From contig DGYN01000091.1 in NCBI GenBank assembly GCA_002398405.1, positions 1 to 48,309 on the forward strand: a stretch of DNA of 48,309 nt, read 5' to 3'. Of this stretch, positions 47,714 through 48,309 are shown piece after piece. This DNA comes from Caulobacteraceae bacterium UBA5005. Lineage in GTDB: Bacteria > Pseudomonadota > Alphaproteobacteria > Caulobacterales > Caulobacteraceae. Every line of letters starts with the position of its first letter. The first letter of the stretch is position 1. Under the pieces are notes generated by a model. The model saw only the letters and a program-made list of their open reading frames with translations. It did no database searches and had not been told where the DNA came from. The translations under genes were made by a program, and so were the position numbers.

Positions 47714-48309
47714 CTAGCCGTCTGTCACCTGCAGCGCCCGGTCCAGCGCCTTGCGGAAGACGCTGGGCAGGGATTGCCGCGCCTGCGCGACAGGCGTCCA
47801 TTCGCCCTCGCCGTCCAGGGTCCTCACCACGCGCAGGGTGAGGGCGAAGTGGGTGAAGACGTGTTCGATCTCGCCCATCTCCTGGCCGCCGGGAAAGGCC
47901 GCCGCCGGCGCAGAGGTCCAATGGCTGGTCGGCAGGCCGAGCATTCCGCCGAGCAGCCCCTTGGGCGGACGGCGGACGAGGGCCACCTCACCGTCCCTCA
48001 GACTGACATAGGCGACGCCGTAGCGGCGTGGCCTCTCGGCCTTCGGCAACTTGCGGGGATAGGCTTCCTGCGTTCCCGCCGCCCGGGCCGCGCAGAAGGC
48101 GGCGACGGGACAGCGCTCGCACAGCGGTGATTTCGGCCGGCAGATCATCGCGCCCAAATCCATCAGCGCCTGGGCCCAGTCGCCCGGCCGGTCGTCAGCG
48201 ACCAGGCGCGCGGCCAACGCCGTCAGTTCGGGCTTGGCGGCCGGAAGCGGCGTCTCCACCGCGAAGACCCTCGCCATCACCCGCTCGACGTTGCCGTCGA
48301 CCACATTGG
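47714..48309 (-). CDS. mutY: adenine DNA glycosylase, 5' end outside window
   Basis: MutY removes adenine mispaired with 8-oxoguanine. Only the C-terminal about 198 residues lie in the window; the frame continues past base 48309. Visible are the glycosylase-domain end NVVDGNVERVMAR, the 4Fe-4S cluster ligands CRPKSPLCERCPVAAFC (Cys-x6-Cys-x2-Cys-x5-Cys), then the NUDIX-like domain (VAYVSLRDGEVALVRRPPKG, GGMLGLPT) that reads 8-oxoG, ending HVFTHFALTLRV. The N-terminal catalytic residues are beyond the edge. Confidence 0.97.
   Translation of the reverse strand, partial: NVVDGNVERVMARVFAVETPLPAAKPELTALAARLVADDRPGDWAQALMDLGAMICRPKSPLCERCPVAAFCAARAAGTQEAYPRKLPKAERPRRYGVAYVSLRDGEVALVRRPPKGLLGGMLGLPTSHWTSAPAAAFPGGQEMGEIEHVFTHFALTLRVVRTLDGEGEWTPVAQARQSLPSVFRKALDRALQVTDG

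Noticed and set aside
1..48309. Possible tRNA, rRNA, CRISPR, prophage, transposase or restriction system
   Set aside because: Scanned for cloverleaf and anticodon-arm patterns, direct-repeat arrays, integrase/transposase motifs and nuclease partners of the methyltransferase; none seen. CcrM stands as a solitary methyltransferase.

Overview
The window is 48.3 kb of GC-rich bacterial chromosome with densely packed genes on both strands. Gene content points to an alphaproteobacterium of the Caulobacteraceae (Caulobacter or Phenylobacterium type). The strongest markers are a ccrM adenine methyltransferase gene with GANTC sites in its own leader, lying in the order tag, rnhB, small secreted protein, ccrM, secreted protein, mutY; a 554-residue PAS-GEDEF-EAL protein that looks like PdeA; a large TonB-dependent receptor; and typical intergenic hairpin repeats. 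No tRNA, rRNA, IS element, prophage or CRISPR array was seen. Both ends cut through genes: an alpha/beta hydrolase on the left and mutY on the right.

Layout. 1-4.2 kb: an ester/lactone catabolism block (alpha/beta hydrolase, SDR, tannase/feruloyl esterase-type hydrolase, esterase), with an operator-like inverted repeat between the divergent tannase and esterase genes. 4.2-9.5 kb: uvrC, two small unknown genes, a cysteine-dioxygenase-like beta-helix protein, a secreted PDZ protein, and a mini-operon of a MotA/TolQ/ExbB-like channel protein plus a BlaI/MecI-type repressor under a TACA-N2-TGTA operator. 9.5-15.5 kb: VOC protein, dicarboxylate symporter, a 31-residue candidate ORF with a terminator, rtcB, sulfurtransferase and small proteins. 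15.5-19.2 kb: a large multidomain periplasmic protein (redoxin-like, cytochrome c, copper-monooxygenase-like, EF-hand), a methyltransferase, MarC and a DUF3606 protein.

19.3-23.4 kb: two back-to-back ArsR-SRPBCC operons, each with its own operator, separated by a twin hairpin repeat and extended by YCII, VOC and DoxX-like genes. 23.4-28.2 kb: dienelactone hydrolase, thiolase and a TonB-dependent receptor whose promoter carries the same inverted repeat as the tannase/esterase promoter. This suggests one unseen regulator controls uptake and hydrolysis of an aromatic ester or similar substrate. 28.2-34 kb: pgsA, a 54-residue ORF behind a Fur-like box, pirin, a lipoprotein, a GNAT acetyltransferase, the PdeA-like phosphodiesterase and a secreted protein with a duplicated CNP1-like domain. 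34-42.9 kb: YqgE, peroxiredoxin, TsaC/Sua5, an FAD-linked oxidoreductase, a lipoprotein, a FecR-like membrane protein, an SDR, a DUF1206 protein and a class A penicillin-binding protein. 42.9-48.3 kb: a luciferase-like monooxygenase followed by the tag-rnhB-ccrM-mutY DNA maintenance block.

Most genes are housekeeping or accessory metabolism. The less ordinary content is regulatory: matched operators that pair distant genes, two self-contained repressor modules, a Fur-like box in front of a tiny ORF, and the cell-cycle control signals at ccrM. Function calls come from reading motifs by eye; no database search was run.
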